Shown in pieces: positions 50,863 to 64,000 of a DNA stretch of 64,000 nt. The translations under genes were made by a program, and so were the position numbers. The DNA comes from Acanthornis magna (lineage: Eukaryota; Chordata; Aves; Passeriformes; Acanthizidae): assembly GCA_036785705.1 (NCBI GenBank), contig JAWUZG010000004.1:9024501-9088500 (forward strand), read 5' to 3'. The notes under the pieces are model-generated. The model was not told the DNA's origin. It ran no database searches and was given only the letters and a program-made list of their open reading frames with translations. Each line of letters opens with the position of its first letter. Positions within the stretch are counted from its first letter, which is position 1.

Positions 50863-53814
50863 AAACAAATATTTACAGAACTTTTGCCCTGTAACAACAG
50901 CTAGACTTAAATTCCCACTGGTCAACTACTTTAATTCACTAGTTTTCTCAAAAGTCCTTTCACAACAGAGAAGCAGTGGTATACAAGCCTCTACCAAGAC
51001 TCACCTGTTTTGCTTTCAGTAATTGTACAGAGGTTAGATAGAAATTATTGAAAAGTAGTAGTCCTATTCTGCATCCTTACTACCTGCAGATTCAGAGCTT
51101 GACCCTGAGGTGGTTTACAAACTGCACCCGACTTCCTTTATCATACCTAGGTATTGAGTTTTTCCAGTTCAGATTAACAAAGCCAGAAAAATCAAATATG
51201 ATGTATATTCAAATCTACCAAATGAGGTGTCGCCTGCCTAGACTTTCAATATCAGTTGCCAAACATATCTGGCTTTCCTCACATCTTTCAACAGTTATTC
51301 TTCTCCAACGTCTCTAGCTTCTGTTGTATCAGTTGCATTTAACCTCACAGTTGTAGCTACTTCCCTCTTAATGGAAACCTTTCTTACTCTAATCTCCACT
51401 GCCCTGAATCTTTCAACTTCAATATTCTTTCATACTGATTGTGGCAAAGATATCATGTCACAGACAGAAAAAAAGGCATTGCTGCCAGCTCTCTTTTTAG
51501 TGAGTCTACTCAACCTAACCTCAGAAAACAAGAGTCCTACAGGGCAACCTCTCCCATTTTTTTCCTAAACAGTAGCAGTCAGCCCTCGCTGTGCACACAA
51601 ACTCAGCAGCTGCTTCTTCTAGAGCCCATCATAACTCATGTCTACCTACTAACTCTACCCAACATAAGCTAACTAATATGCTCATCACTTTCAATGTGAG
51701 CAGTCAGTGCACAGGCAGTTGCAAAAACTCCCTTAAAATGCTTTTGCAGTTATTCTAATGCAATTTTCAGCCCCTCATTGACTCACAGAGGCCCCTTGAG
51801 TATGACCTTTAATGAGCACATCTAAATTAGGTTAGATCAGTTATGTCCTAAGAGTGTCACTCTTTTTCCATTAGCTATAAATGGAATTTAGGATGATGAG
51901 CTTAAACATGGCCAATGTCAACACCCTGGGCTCAATTCAATTGCCTACATATGGACCACTCTCTTCTGCCTGGGATTCAAAGTTTCTAGCTGCTGCTTCT
52001 GGATGGTACAAGACTTCTACAATGTCTTGTGCCATATATGCTAGCCTGAGTTGTTGGCTTTGTTGCATAAACTAAACTAAACATTTCTGTTTATATGAAA
52101 AATGTACCTACTAAAAATGATATTTAAAATGCTCCAGCATATCTCTTCTGGCCAAAGCTCCCAATTTTAAAAGTGTCTTTTAAGTTCCCCTATGTCATTT
52201 CTACCAGTTTTATGGGAATGCCTCAAACACCCTTGAGTGCCCCAGCACCCTTGGGTTCCTCAGACAGTACCAAATGCCACATTTCAGTAACCAAATCAAG
52301 ACCTGAGTGGGATTCAACATAAAATTAAGGTATCCAAACTTATAAGTGAGGCAAACCACTCACATTAGGTATCTAAATGCAAGTATCTGTACTGAGGTTG
52401 ATGCCTAAATTTCCATTACCGTTCACAGAGACCTTGAACATAATTCATGGTATCTGTGGCCATTTGAGAGTCCTTGGGCAACCAATTTCCCATGAGGTAG
52501 GATGAACGTACACAAGACTTAAGGACTACTTATGAAGTTTTGAAGAGGAAGATGGCGGTTAGCCAATATGCCAGATTTCAAATAGCACTGAATTGCTAAG
52601 TGTCTGTGTGTGTGGTAAAACTTTACAACCCTCAAATCAGTAAAATCACATAGTCTAAATATGAGTCTGAAAAGTTGAAGAGGCAAGCTGAATCAAAATG
52701 CTGAACTAGATGTTATTAGTCTTCTTAAAAGTGATTACCTGAGTGTTTAATTGACTGACTGATAAAATTATTAAGAAGTCAAATAAATATGGTTCCTGTA
52801 TTTCTTAACAGTTCTGTAGAACAGGCAATGATCTCCAGAAAGAAAAATGATGAAATAAAGTTTTTGTGTTGAAATAAAAATCTATAAAAAATTGTTTTTC
52901 GTGTAAATTAGTTTAAAAGCACCAAAGTAGGCAAAGGTTCTCTTAATCCTTGTTTTCTTTAAAGAATAATGAATCAATTTAATTTTTTTTTGTCACAAGA
53001 AGATAATTAGTTGCTGCAAATATAGTACCAGATTTCTTGCAGGTCTGTCAGTTGAATATGGTTCATAATATTTCTTCAGTGTGTGCTTTATTTTAATCAA
53101 GTTTCCAATGCTTTTGGCATTGTATTATGTTATTCCAGATTTATAGCAACTAAAAACCTCCAGAGCTTAAGGATACTGTTGGGGTTTGAAAAATACATCT
53201 TAAAAACTAGTTTCTTCTGCAGGAATTAAAAAGCTAACACATCTTCCTTGTGGAGAGACTGAGGAACCTTAAATCTCTTTTGCCTTTTTGCTTATTAAAT
53301 TTAAGTACATAACATCCTCCATGGTTGATTCTGGGCATTTGAAGACATGCTATTCAACTGAACCAAAGGTACAGCTGTGCCAAATTCTCCACAGTGAAAA
53401 CAAAATTCATTGAAGCTGATAAACCTTTACCCCCTTTCTCCTAATACAGATCAAGGAGAAGGATCCTTTTTTATGTTTTCAATTTTAACAAAAATTATAG
53501 CCTCATTTTTAACACCTCTTTTTAAATTATCTGACCTAATAAAGAAAACCATTAAAATGTCTTCACTCTTCCTATTATCATTTCTTCTTGTTGATATTTT
53601 GAATATTTTTGCTGATGGCTCAGAAAATACTGAAGCTAAATATAGCTACAAATCAAAGACAGAATTTAACTAAAGCAACAAAAGAAAGGCTGCATAACCA
53701 AGAGAAGAGGCACCACGCTATCTCCTCACATTCTCCAAAGGAAGGGAATAAAGATTACAAATGTAATAGGGGCATTTCACCTGAAACATCACAACATGAC
53801 TAGGGGGAAAAAAT

Positions 53815-53923
53815 TAAAATAAAAAAACAAACAAACAAACAAACAAACAAACAAAAAACAATCCCAAACCAAAAACAAACAAACAAAAAAAAAAAAAAAA
53901 GAAAAAAGAAAAGAAAAAAAAAA
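53815..53923. repeat. (CAAA)n and poly-A tract
   Basis: Seven or more CAAA units at 53,826-53,854 are followed by A-rich sequence with a run of 17-18 A at 53,885-53,900 and AAAAAG-type units. It could be a decayed poly-A tail of a retrocopy, but nothing upstream on either strand reads as one. Confidence 0.8.
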
Positions 53924-54582
53924 CCACCATCCCACCAAATAAAACACCCCTGCAGCCATCCCAGCTTATTCCTGTTCCCCATGCTCTTCCTAACAAGGAC
54001 ATCCGAGTGGTTTGGGAATTTATTCCTTATATAACAAAGAATGGCACTTTTTCTGAGCTTTGAAATTTCATAATCCTTAGGGCTTATCTCAACAGTAATT
54101 AACCTCCATGGCAACTAGCCAGATAAAACTCCATAAATCTCCCAGAATCTTCAACCTAGAAACTAATTTATTTTTTCCTTTTTTTTGAGGAAATTGAAAA
54201 ACAATCTTAACTTTGAATTTGAATGACAGCAGAGTAGTACAGGAAATTTTTTTTATCATCACCTTATTTTTTAAAGTAAATATTCTTGAATCCCGAATTG
54301 TGATATTAAACATCATAGACAGAAAAGTTGTGAGTAAGTTCCTAAAATGTCAGAGTAATAATAACATTATGATAAGGTGAGGGGAGAAAATAGCTCTCAT
54401 CTTTCTCTGGATATTGTAAAGAAGGAAACTGAAGGAAAAATTACTGATATCCAGATGAAGAGCAAAATTCATTCATAGCAACCCTTGAATTTTTATATCT
54501 TTTGTATTGACGGGGTAGAGAATGTGTCTAAAATCATTCATGTCCTAAACCATTTATTTAAGTATTAGCGGGAGTTGCCATC

Positions 54583-55188
54583 TGTATTGGTTTTGCATGG
54601 CCTGGTTTCTGCTTTTGGGCCACAGAGGTGGCTTCTGTGAGAAACTGCTGGAAGCTTCCACCATGTCCGGCAGAGCCAATCCCTGATGGCTCTGAAGATG
54701 GACGTGCCACTGGCCAAGGCTGGGCCAATTAGAGATGGTGGTAATGCCTCTGTGGTAACATATTTAAGAAGAAATCAAAACAGAGGTTTTTGTGCAGTTG
54801 TAATTTTCCAGCCAGAGAACAGAGGAGTGAGAACACGTGAGAAGAACAACTCTGCAGACGCCAAGGTCAGTGGAGAAGGAGGGGGAGGAGGTGCTCCAGG
54901 TGCCAGAGCCAAGATTCCTCTGCAGCCTGTGATGAAGACCATGGAGGTCCATGGGGATACAGAGATCCTCCTGCAGCCTGTGGGGGGCCCATGCCACAGC
55001 AGGTGGGTGCCTGAGAGGAGGCTGTGACCTTGTGGGAGGCCCATGGACAGAGGAGCCCATGCTGGAGCAGCCTGTCCTTGAAGGACTGCACCCCATGGAA
55101 GAATAAGCCATGTTGCAGCAGGTTTGGGAGGACTGCTGCCCATGGGATGGACTCACACTGAAGCAGTTCGCAGGGAACTGTTGCCTGT
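54583..55188 (+). mobile_element. ERV LTR, 5' part (second LTR family), plus strand
   Basis: The 5' half of the long avian ERV LTR whose 3' half is represented at 7,921-8,411. It starts TGTATTGGTTTTGCATGGCC at 54,583, the usual 5' end of this family. A GCCAATT box lies near 54,724 and a TATA-like ACATATTTAAG near 54,758. From about 54,870 a GC-rich part has repeated words (CTGCAGCCTGTG, CCATGGA, GGAGCAG/GCAGCAGG), the family's internal minisatellite-like array. The match ends near 55,188, well before the expected LTR end, so the 3' half is missing. A 113-codon plus-strand frame and three minus-strand frames here are shadows of the GC-rich repeat. No proviral genes adjoin. Confidence 0.8.
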
Positions 55189-57440
55189 AATCATGTTGCT
55201 GTCGTTCACATTCCTTGACGTATCTCCCAGGATTTTATCAGGCACAGAGGTAAGGTTGAATTAGAAATCAAGTTCACTGTAGAGACATACACCAACTAGA
55301 GATGACAGTGAGAACACTTCAGCAACTGAAAATTGGTATAGGATCTATAAATCTGCAGCTCACCACATTTTTAGCCGTCAGCTTCCAATTAGCAGTCAGT
55401 GATAATGTACACAAACTCTTCCATTCCTTGCTTATAATTCCTACTGATTCGTTATTGATTTCTATTACGCAATTTCAGTTGAAGACTTCCCATTTAAACT
55501 GAATATGAGGTGGAGAAGAGTTGCTGTGTTGGGGACAACTGAAGGATGAAACACCAGTTAGGCCTTTTGAACCTACCTTTGAAGTGTTCTCCTGTTTTCT
55601 GAAATGTTTTCTGTTTACTTCCCCTTGCCTCCCTGTAAACTCTTAGTATCTCCCTCAAGTCAGCTCTGATTTTCATTTGTATTATCACAGAATTGAGTCA
55701 ACTCATTCAAACTTTGGAGAAACTACACGGTCAATGGAGAAAAAAAAATCAAACTGGAAATATTTTTCTGCTAGTTTACTGAGTTGTACATATTCAGGAA
55801 AGGGTGTGAGGAACCCTAGGTTTTTTTACACAAAAACAGCATAGCTATGGCAGAACAAAATAGAGACGGGCAGAGGATAAGCAAGGTGAGGAGGATGATT
55901 CCAACAGCCATAACATGCAAATGCAGCCTAACATTCACTGAAAGAGAAGAGAATGGTTAAAAGGAAAAAAAAAAGAAAAAGAAAAATGAAAAGGTTTATA
56001 GGTCTTTTGTACTAGGAAAAGATAGATGAAGAAGGGGGGTGTGCAGATGCATAAAATAGCTAAAACAAAGTCTTTATAACCATCTTACATGTAACAAAAT
56101 TGTGCACAAATGGAAAAGTTTTTAACATGTCCATGACAAGCCATTATTCCACTGATGGACAAAATGTTCTGAACAGTTGCACACTCCTGAAATAACCCAA
56201 ACTACTTAAGTTTTGCCAAAAAGTGAAATGCATCTAATTCTGGAATAACTCAATTAAATTTATGAAATAAATATAATTTACTGTAAGTGTGTTGGATTTG
56301 GCTTTGGCTGTGGGGTTTTTTTTGTTTGTTTTATTTTTATTTATTTTTGATATTAACACAGTCTTATATGGTATAGAAAAAAATTAAATTTCAAGATTAA
56401 TAGAGCCTGAGTTTTGGAAATACAAATTCCCTCCATTCATGCTCTTTACCCCTCTCTGAGACCTGACATTCTTTGCCATGAAAACAAATGTGTTTGGGGC
56501 TTTTAATAGGCTTCAAACATAAATATATGAATATAATATCTTCTAGCTAAGCTGGGAGCTGAAGGTTTTCACAGTTTCTGAGATGTGAAAGACCATAGAC
56601 AATTGCTAGTGAACCAAAGTCTTAGGGAGATCTTAGAGATCTTCACATTTTTCAAGACCTACAACTTTGTCAAAACCTGATGAATCTGATCTAACTTTGA
56701 AAACTCCAGGTAAAGAACTTAGAAGTAGCATCATTGCATAATAATTAAATTTAATTATAAAAGAAAACAAGTAAAATGAAGGAAAAAACCCAAAAACCTG
56801 AACCCCAAACAACTTGTTTAACAGATGGCTCTACTAATTTGAAAGTTAAGAGCATACGGTAGCTCTCAACTGCCCCTCATTAGACAAGACAGTCCTCTTT
56901 CCAGACCCAAATCTCACACCAGCCTACTCAGACCTGCTGTTCTCACATATATTACTGTAAATTATTTACATCAGATAAGAAAAATCATGAAAACAGGACT
57001 GTTTAAAAATCTCATTTATTTACTGGAAAGACTGAATTTCCAAAACCACTCAGAATCCTACAACTTGTCTTCCAGCATGTAAGTGATGTTCAGATATCCG
57101 AAAGAAATCAGAATTGACCAATCCATCTTATTCTCACTTTGAACTAGTGAGCACACAGGGATGTTGTACGTCTGGTCCATTTCATAGGATTTGTATTGAT
57201 ACCACCTAGCTCAACCATCTGTAGCATGGATATCTATGTCTGAGCCAACAACAATACATTTCTGCCATGCACATTTGCAACAGAAGGATTCCTTTAAGTT
57301 TGCAGTTCAACTGGATTGGTTTATATTACTTCAGGATGCTAAGAATTGTACCCAAGAAGTACCTATTCTCTACTCAGTTGTAAATATTCACACTGCAGAC
57401 AAGGAAAGTTAGGTGGTTGGGCAACAGTCTGTTGCTAGTA
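55189..57440. other. Unique AT-rich sequence, no gene seen
   Basis: About 2.2 kb without a recognised exon, RNA gene or repeat, apart from A-rich runs at 55,739-55,750 and 55,960-55,990 and a T-rich patch at 56,310-56,350. Confidence 0.6.
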
Positions 57441-57716
57441 AGCAATTTTTTTCGTTTGCATTACTTTTCTTTCTTGGATTTTATTTAGCTTTGTTTTTTT
57501 TTCCTTTTCATTACAAATTAGTAGTAGTAGTACCAGTAGTACTGCTACTATTACTGTTATGAATATTATAATATTTTTAAACAGTTCTTATCTCAACCCA
57601 TGAGTTTTCTCACTCTAACCCTTCCAGTTCATTCACCCCATCCTTCTGAGTGGGGGGAGAGGAGTAAGGGAGCATCTGTGTGGTGCTTAGTTGTTGTTGG
57701 GGGTTAAACCACAACA
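57441..57716 (+). mobile_element. ERV LTR 3' end, plus strand
   Basis: The 3' terminal part of the same LTR family as the minus-strand copy at 20,914-21,478. It begins AGCAATTTTTTTCGTTTGCA near 57,441, then TTTCCTTTTCATTACAAATT, an AGT/ACT trinucleotide tract (57,521-57,560) where the other copy has AAT repeats, CAGTTCTTATCTCAACCCAT near 57,582, GTGTGGTGCTTAGTTG near 57,677, and GGGGGTTAAACCACAACA ending at 57,716. Everything upstream of R is missing, so this is a 5'-truncated fragment with no promoter. Confidence 0.85.
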
Positions 57717-60700
57717 GATGACTGTACACATATATACACTTTTTGTCTCATGAAACACCCAGTCAATAACATTGAACCAAGTACGTTGGAAGTTTTTAAA
57801 GTGATATTTACTTTTCTGCTTTTCCTGTTTCGAAGTGTATTTTACCATGTGCTAAATCATAGGCTGTCAGCCAGAGGGACTTTCATCCTCTCTTGTACTA
57901 AAATCAGTTCCTGTCCTAACAGAGTGTAGCCAGCACTGCACTAATCTGACCATAAGACAAGAACTGAGCAGGTTGATATATTTTCAGTGAGACTTTTTCT
58001 TTCGTAAAATACTTTTTTGTCCACACAGAGCTCTTATATGGAAAGACATAAGTTTCAGTTGAAAAGATCAAAATAAAAATTCTTAAGATATATTAGAGAG
58101 TTGATAATTTCACCTTTAATACTCTGATTCAGGGTGCAAATAATTTGTCTAAAACTTAAATCAGGCATTAATTATTTATTTATTTAATGACAGATATTTG
58201 AAGTGCTTTCTTTGTCAGAATTGTGTCCTTTGGCAAACAAACATGTACTACAAAAGCATATATAATATTAACACTGCTGTAGTGTATCCTGCTAGAAGTC
58301 AAAACACTGGCAGAGAGAAAGAAAATAAGAGCTGCAGCAGAGATTAGACTGAGGAAGCAGGAGAGATCCACTTGTGTTGTCAGCTGTAGAGGGATGGGGA
58401 AATGCTGAGTTACTGATGAAGTGATAGGGCTGGGGACAGAATTTATAGGATGAAAATCACCATTGTATGCGAAGCTCAGCAATGCTAAGGACATAAAAGG
58501 TATTACACCAGGAATTTTTAAAAGTTCAGCTAAACCAGTATTCTTTTCCCCCAAAAGCAGCCCAAAACAAATGACTATGGAAAATAAGAACAAGCATGAT
58601 ATTTCCATTGAGTATTCCCTTAGTTTTCAAGACTTTATATTGAGATTTATACTGCATGAGAATGAGGTGCCTCATGCAACCAGTAACCTCCAGAGAACTT
58701 CTCTTTTATGAGCCTGTCCAACCTTCACTTAAGACCATTTTAACAGCCACAATTTTCCTTAGCTTCTTCCGCTAACATGGACACTATCAGAAGATGTCAT
58801 TTTGGGAAAACAAACAAACAAAAAGCCCAACCCAAAAAACAAACAAACAAAAATCCAAGCAAACTTGTAGCAGTCAAATGCTGGTTACAACTAATTGTTC
58901 CTGGTTCTACTGCAGAAATAAAGAGTGGAGAGCTGATTTCTCTCCACATTTTCTTGCCAATGATGATTTTGTAGCTGTCCATCACAGTCTCTTCAGTTGC
59001 CCATTTTCCAGAATGAAGGGTCATAAAGTTTGAAGTTGTGTTTGAGGTTGTCATTCCATACATCTGATCATCCTTCACACTCTTCTGTGAATCTTTTCCC
59101 TTTCTGCTACATCCTAGTTGAGAAGAAGGGATCATCACTGCACAGTGTATGAAAGGGACTATTATACAGCGTAACTACATTCTATTTGAAGGCAATATAA
59201 TACCATGTAATACATACCATTATATAAGTTGTATTAATAAAAAGATATTAAACTGTAAGATTTAGAATGTTTATAGAATAACTTTTAGTCCTCTAGAGAC
59301 AGAATTTCATTAATGTACTACACCTCAGAAATGGATTAATAGAAGAGATTATTACAAATTATCACATGAATATGGGCAGAAGGGTCATGAATATATGAAG
59401 AAAAAAATTTTTCAATTAATGTATATTTTACTTTGACAGAAAAGCCAGCTGGCAAGATAATTTAAAATCTATCTATAACTTGATTATTACTTGGGATGAA
59501 TGAAGAACTAAAATAAGGTTAAATTTGGCCTACAATGAGTAATAATGCAATGAGTCATGCAATATTGTATCTTAAGGTGTTGAGAAAGATAACAGTACAA
59601 CAAAAGTTAAAAGGGGACAATGAAGTAACAGAAAGTTCACTCAACCTAGTAAGAGAGTAACAAGCTTCTTATAGTGAATAGAATTCAGCATAAAATATAC
59701 TACTATATTCCTTGTAACCTCTATGTTTTCTATACTATTCTTATGATGTTATTTCATTCTATTTATGATTCTGTATTTTTTCTTTTTTTCTTTCTTTTGT
59801 TCTCAACTGGATGTTTTCCATTTGATTCTCTTCTGCGTCCTTCATCTCTGCTTATATGCATACCATTGATCTCACTTCTTCATTTACTGTGTTTTGAATA
59901 AACATTTGATGCCTTTGCGCCCTTTTGTATATTGATACCTTAGCATCCTTTTACATATTTACAGCTCTCCCATGAGCATTCCATTTTTGTAATGCTTTCA
60001 CCATTTCTGACTTATGTACTCTTCCATTCTCATTTTGTCTTTAACAAGTTTTATCCCTCCCTTTCTACTCTGGATATGTAATGAACTTTTGATTCCCCAA
60101 TCATATGTTATTCAACTAACTTTCTAATGTGAAAATTACCTCAGAAATGGTATTAATTTGGTTTGAGCCATTTTATAATTTCAATATTTGTTGTACTTGT
60201 CTTTCTTTTTCTCCTAGCACAAGATTCACTTATTTATAAATATAAGAAAAGGATACACAAGCAAAACCCAGAAGAATGTGAACAGTTTTGTGTCTCTGCC
60301 ACATCGAAATATGCTACAAAAAACATAATCACATAGTATTGTCAGAAATCTGTAAAAACTAAAGAAAGAGAGGAGGTTTTTTAATTTATTTTATTTTACT
60401 GTATTTTTACTGAATGTGTGAAGAATCCTGACATTCCAAAAAGATAAGAGGTTCATGTGACAGGTTTCACTTGATAATGGATTTAGACCAAAGAAGAAGA
60501 AAACTGAACCAAAAAGAAGAATGTATTTGCTAAGCAATTTAAAATAAATGAATATGCTCTAAGTATTGCTCTGTTAAAAGTGCAGAAATTTTATAATGAA
60601 TGCAAGTCAGTCCAATAAGCTTGACATTTACTAGTGTCTCTTTGGTAGTAACAGCACTGTTACTGAAAGTAACAGCAACAGGCAATAGAGCCAGTGCCTG

Positions 60701-61127
60701 TAAAAAGCTAAGGAAAATTTCTAATTGAAGCAATTCAAACTGTTTTTACACTGGTCACTCTGCATAAGTAGTCTCAAACACACAGTGAATCTTGAAAAAT
60801 TTATACAGATAACTTGTTTTGAAGCCAAATATATCCTTAACTGTGAACTACAGCAGGCAAGAATAGAGAGTAGTTTAGAGATGAAGTATAGAAAAATACA
60901 CTGACAAAATCACTATATATACATGAAAGAAAAAGTTTTTAGGCTTCTGTTGTTATACTCTGCAGGCAAATGATGAAAGTAAAATCTTGTTTAACATTGT
61001 TTTCTAAAATATTTATGTTAATTTGCAAGTCTTCCCAAATGCTACCAGGGAATAGCCTTTATCTAGGCCATATTTATTCAGGAAAATTATTTCATTCAAA
61101 GAGATTGTACTTTAAAATGTAGGTCTC

Positions 61128-61146
61128 AAAAAAAAAAAAAAAAAAA
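61128..61146. repeat. Poly-A run (19 bases)
   Basis: Nineteen consecutive A. No retrocopy body and no target-site duplication were recognised beside it. Confidence 0.9.
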
Positions 61147-62302
61147 GGTGTGTCACAAGATAAGAATATCCTTATGGGGAAAAATAAATGTTCTTTTAAA
61201 GTTGTATCCGGTCTCCAGTAGTGACAAGTTGCAGATGCTTCAAGAAAGAATGTAAAAAAAAAGAACCTGTTTTTTTTTTTACTCTTGCACCAGATCCATA
61301 TCTAAAGGGTGCATCTGGACCATCTTTGTATGGTCAGGAGTCATAATCAAGGTCAATTTGGTTGATCATTGTTAAGCCATGCAGTGTTTAACTCCTATTG
61401 TTTTTAAAGGTCATTTTAACTTTGTTACTTCACTCATGTATAGATCTCATTTCCTCCTCTCTGACTTTCAAAACATTCTTCTAAAAGTTTTTACCCATAT
61501 TCAGCCTTCGCTCTATACCAAGGAGTTTTACTTGATTCTTAATCTGGGAAATTTTCTTGGGTTTGTTCTGTAATATTAAGAGCTTTTCCATACAAGTAAT
61601 GAAGAATAAATTGGCAGACTGCATAGGGACTGTGCCACTTTTCTGTACAAATTTTGTAAACAGCAGAAGGGGTTGTTTATTACATCTCCCCCAAGGTGCC
61701 ACCATCTTCTGATTATTTCTCATCACAGTATCTTCCTCTTGCACCTATCAGAACAGTTTGTTTCCTGTATTATTCTATGTATGTTTCTCAGATACCAAAA
61801 CCATCTGAATTTGGGCTATTTTAGCAAAGTCTCAGATGCGTAAATACAGTTTATGAAGAGTCTTCATGTCATTCGTGATTTTTAGAAACACATTGAATCA
61901 ATATCAGCAAAACTGTGCAAAACAGCTGTATAAATTTTGTTATACATGAATAAAATTCTGTTAGCATCTGAATAATTGCATAATCAGTTGCATCACAAGA
62001 AACAAAATGCACCATTCTTTACCAACATTACTGAACTAAACGCAGGGTTTCTTCGTTTGCTACTTTAAGATGGATGACTCCTAAAATTTTTGAGGAAAAG
62101 GAGAAATATTGTAATCTTGAAAGACAACAGCATTTTTATACTTCCAAAATGTTTTACTCCAGTTGACCTATTTTCAAAATTAGTTTCTTAACTAATTCTT
62201 AGTATATTGTATTGATTTTATAGAATGGATCTAGGCTTCCATTATATATATAGATATAAAATACATATGCATATGATTATATGGAGAAATAGAAGTACAT
62301 AT

Positions 62303-62340
62303 AGATATATGTGTGTGTGTGTGCGCGTGTGTGTGTGTGC
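62303..62340. repeat. GT/GC microsatellite
   Basis: GTGTGTGTGTGTG followed by CGCG and a second GT run. The alternating purine-pyrimidine order could favour Z-DNA, but no function is implied. Confidence 0.85.
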
Positions 62341-64000
62341 ATGGCATCTGTATCTATAACTATTTGTATGTCAATGTCTATGTCTACATTTATGTAAAGC
62401 TTCCTTTCAACCTTTGTGTGATCCACTGAATCCCCTGCAATTACACATGGAAAACAAGCACTCGCTGAAGGCCATCAGTGAAGATGGGAACTGTGGTGTC
62501 AGATGCAGAGATGAGAACAGGTTGGGTTTATTGTTGGGCGGGGGCAGACCTACAATGCTGCCAGCAATGAAGTGGGCAAAGAAAGGTCTGAAGCAAGGAG
62601 TACTCTGCAACAGCCTCCTAGAGGGAAAAGTCAGCAGCTTTTTCCCTACCAAGCAGAACTTTGAAACACTGATATCTGAGACTACTTCATTAAGTCTTTT
62701 TAAAGCAGCTCTTATATAAAATGAGAAAATTAACCTCTCAAAAATATTTCTGATTGTTGTATTAGTCCACAAGAGCCACATATTCCAAGATTTAATAGAC
62801 ATTGATTTCAATGCAGCTGAAAACAAAAGAGAGATTTTTGAGGCAAATAAAAGAAGTGAATTTGGTGCAACACTGTTACTATTTTAGTAATATGTTTACA
62901 TTGCAGACACATAACTGCATCTATAGATACACATATATAAAATCAAATAACTGGTACAAGCTGAAGGTGGAAGAAAGAACTTGTTAATTGCTTGTAGTTA
63001 AAAAGGGATTTATTTTTAATCACGTCACATGCACTCATTTTCCTAGGGTGGATCAAAAGTATTAAAAATCTGCAAGGGCACAACTGAAAAATCAGATTTT
63101 TAAAGTAAGTTACCTATACAGCCTAATAGATGGACCATTGTGTCACTGGTAATATTGTACTGTGGTTTGTTAAAAATGAGCATCATATTCTTTTAAAGGT
63201 GATGATATTAAAAAAGTATTATTCCTTTGATAATCACACAACAAATGCTGATCTGATTAGTTTCTTAAACTGTGTTGGCACCTGACAATGGAAAGTGAAA
63301 GTAGAACTGACTCCCTTGCACGTTTTACAATTACTATATCTCAGATATCAGTAGCACAGAACATTTTGCCCAGATATTTGATACTTATGCAGTCTTCTCT
63401 GTCAGTCTGTCAGTCACTGGTTCCAGGGCTGTGTCCCAGACATTCAGTTCTGTATTTTTGCTTTCTTGCAACACATTCTGTGAAACCCTGTGGACATTCT
63501 GCAAATTATTGTGCTGCATAAACTGAACTTTTTCTCAACTCCAGTTAATTAAATCAATAGCAAGCCCTGTGCTTTGCACAAGCAATACTGATGGGCATTG
63601 ACTGACAGCATCAGCTTTATAAAGCATCACAGTGTAAGGCTTTGTATAGCAAGTTCTTTTTCCTTCTCTTCATCACAATTGCTGACATTTTGGCTATATC
63701 TAGTGAGTGACATGATTCAGATAGGGCAGGAGCATGGAATTTAATAAGAAAGTAAGAAGCCTTTGCCTGTGACTGAAAGCTCCTAGTGAAAGCTGTGGTG
63801 TGTAAACAGCCTTACTGCTACTATCATGTTGGAAAAATTTTAACAACAACAACAAAACTATGCTTTAAAAATCCCTTAGATTATGCTTTATAAAGAAATT
63901 TAGGTGTCTACAAAGGCAGTGTAATAGTGATATTTTTCTTGTAGATATCAAGATTCATTATCAATAATCCTTTTGTATAACATTCTGGAGATTTAACCTA

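Larger units (their letters stand above)
49473..54582. other. Unique AT-rich sequence, no gene seen
   Basis: Five kilobases without a recognised exon, RNA gene or dated transposon. A GT microsatellite lies at 50,831-50,862 and a CAAA/A-rich tract at 53,815-53,923. A phrase near 52,320-52,400 with repeated AGGTATC / GGTATCTAAATGC words might be very old repeat debris but is too decayed to name. Confidence 0.55.
57717..64000. other. Unique AT-rich sequence, no gene seen
   Basis: The last 6.3 kb show no recognised exon, RNA gene or dated transposon. CAAA units lie at 58,808-58,858, a 19-base A run at 61,128-61,146 and TA/GT simple sequence at 62,245-62,340. A slightly GC-richer stretch at 62,440-62,660 is open in one frame on each strand (101 codons plus, 139 codons minus) without any familiar domain. 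Confidence 0.55.

Noticed and set aside
53800..54114. 104-codon minus-strand frame with Phe/Leu/Cys-rich repeats
   Set aside because: It is a translation of the CAAA/poly-A simple-sequence tract.
54686..55156. Overlapping frames of 113-130 codons on both strands
   Set aside because: They lie within the GC-rich internal array of an ERV LTR and reflect its composition and repeat words.
58180..58608. 142-codon minus-strand frame rich in hydrophobic residues, suggesting a membrane protein
   Set aside because: The hydrophobicity follows from A-rich plus-strand sequence read in reverse. There are no known transmembrane-family motifs.
1..64000. CRISPR arrays, bacterial operons, tRNA or rRNA genes
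   Set aside because: No regularly spaced repeats, ribosome-binding-site-led gene clusters or RNA-gene cloverleaf or conserved blocks were seen. The content is that of a vertebrate genome.

Overview
The window looks like a gene-free stretch of a bird nuclear genome: an intergenic desert or the inside of a very long intron. It is AT-rich, full of short A and T runs, and no open reading frame reads as a recognisable protein. The longest chance frames are about 130-160 codons and carry no domain I recognise. What can be named is almost all transposon debris. The CR1 LINE fragments, the CR1 3' ends with short terminal repeats, and several avian-type endogenous retrovirus LTRs point to a bird, probably Neoaves. 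Repeat families were named by comparison with remembered avian sequence; no library search was run, so subfamily names are withheld.

Layout. 1-790 is a mosaic: a decayed CR1 ORF2 endonuclease fragment (+), an LTR (-), then a piece of CR1 3' UTR (+). 791-7,920 is unique sequence with an AT microsatellite and a hairpin beside the next repeat. 7,921-8,411 is the 3' half of a second LTR family (+). 8,412-13,139 is unique, with a homeodomain-motif-rich segment near 10.5-10.9 kb. 13,140-13,864 is an old, highly diverged CR1 3' end (+). 13,865-20,913 is unique. 20,914-21,478 is an LTR (-) related to the first one. 22,048-22,155 is a short CR1 3' end (-). The long unique tract 22,156-35,073 follows, and then a clear CR1 3' end (+) at 35,074-35,495.

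35,496-48,464 is unique, holding a candidate conserved non-coding element near 40.7-41.2 kb and a (CA)20 microsatellite at 46.7 kb. The best-preserved element is a solo LTR at 48,471-49,006. It has TG...CA ends, two CCAAT boxes, an AATAAA signal and flanking 6-bp direct repeats (GGTATC). A CR1 3' end (-) begins about 30 bp downstream. Further on are the 5' half of the second LTR family (54,583-55,188, +) and the 3' end of the LTR family seen at 20.9 kb (57,441-57,716, +). The rest to 64,000 is unique apart from microsatellites.

There is no operon-like or multi-gene system here. The points most worth following are the intact solo LTR with a short tandem expansion in its presumed U5, the ancient CR1, two candidate conserved non-coding segments, and a GC-richer segment at 32.8-33.2 kb.
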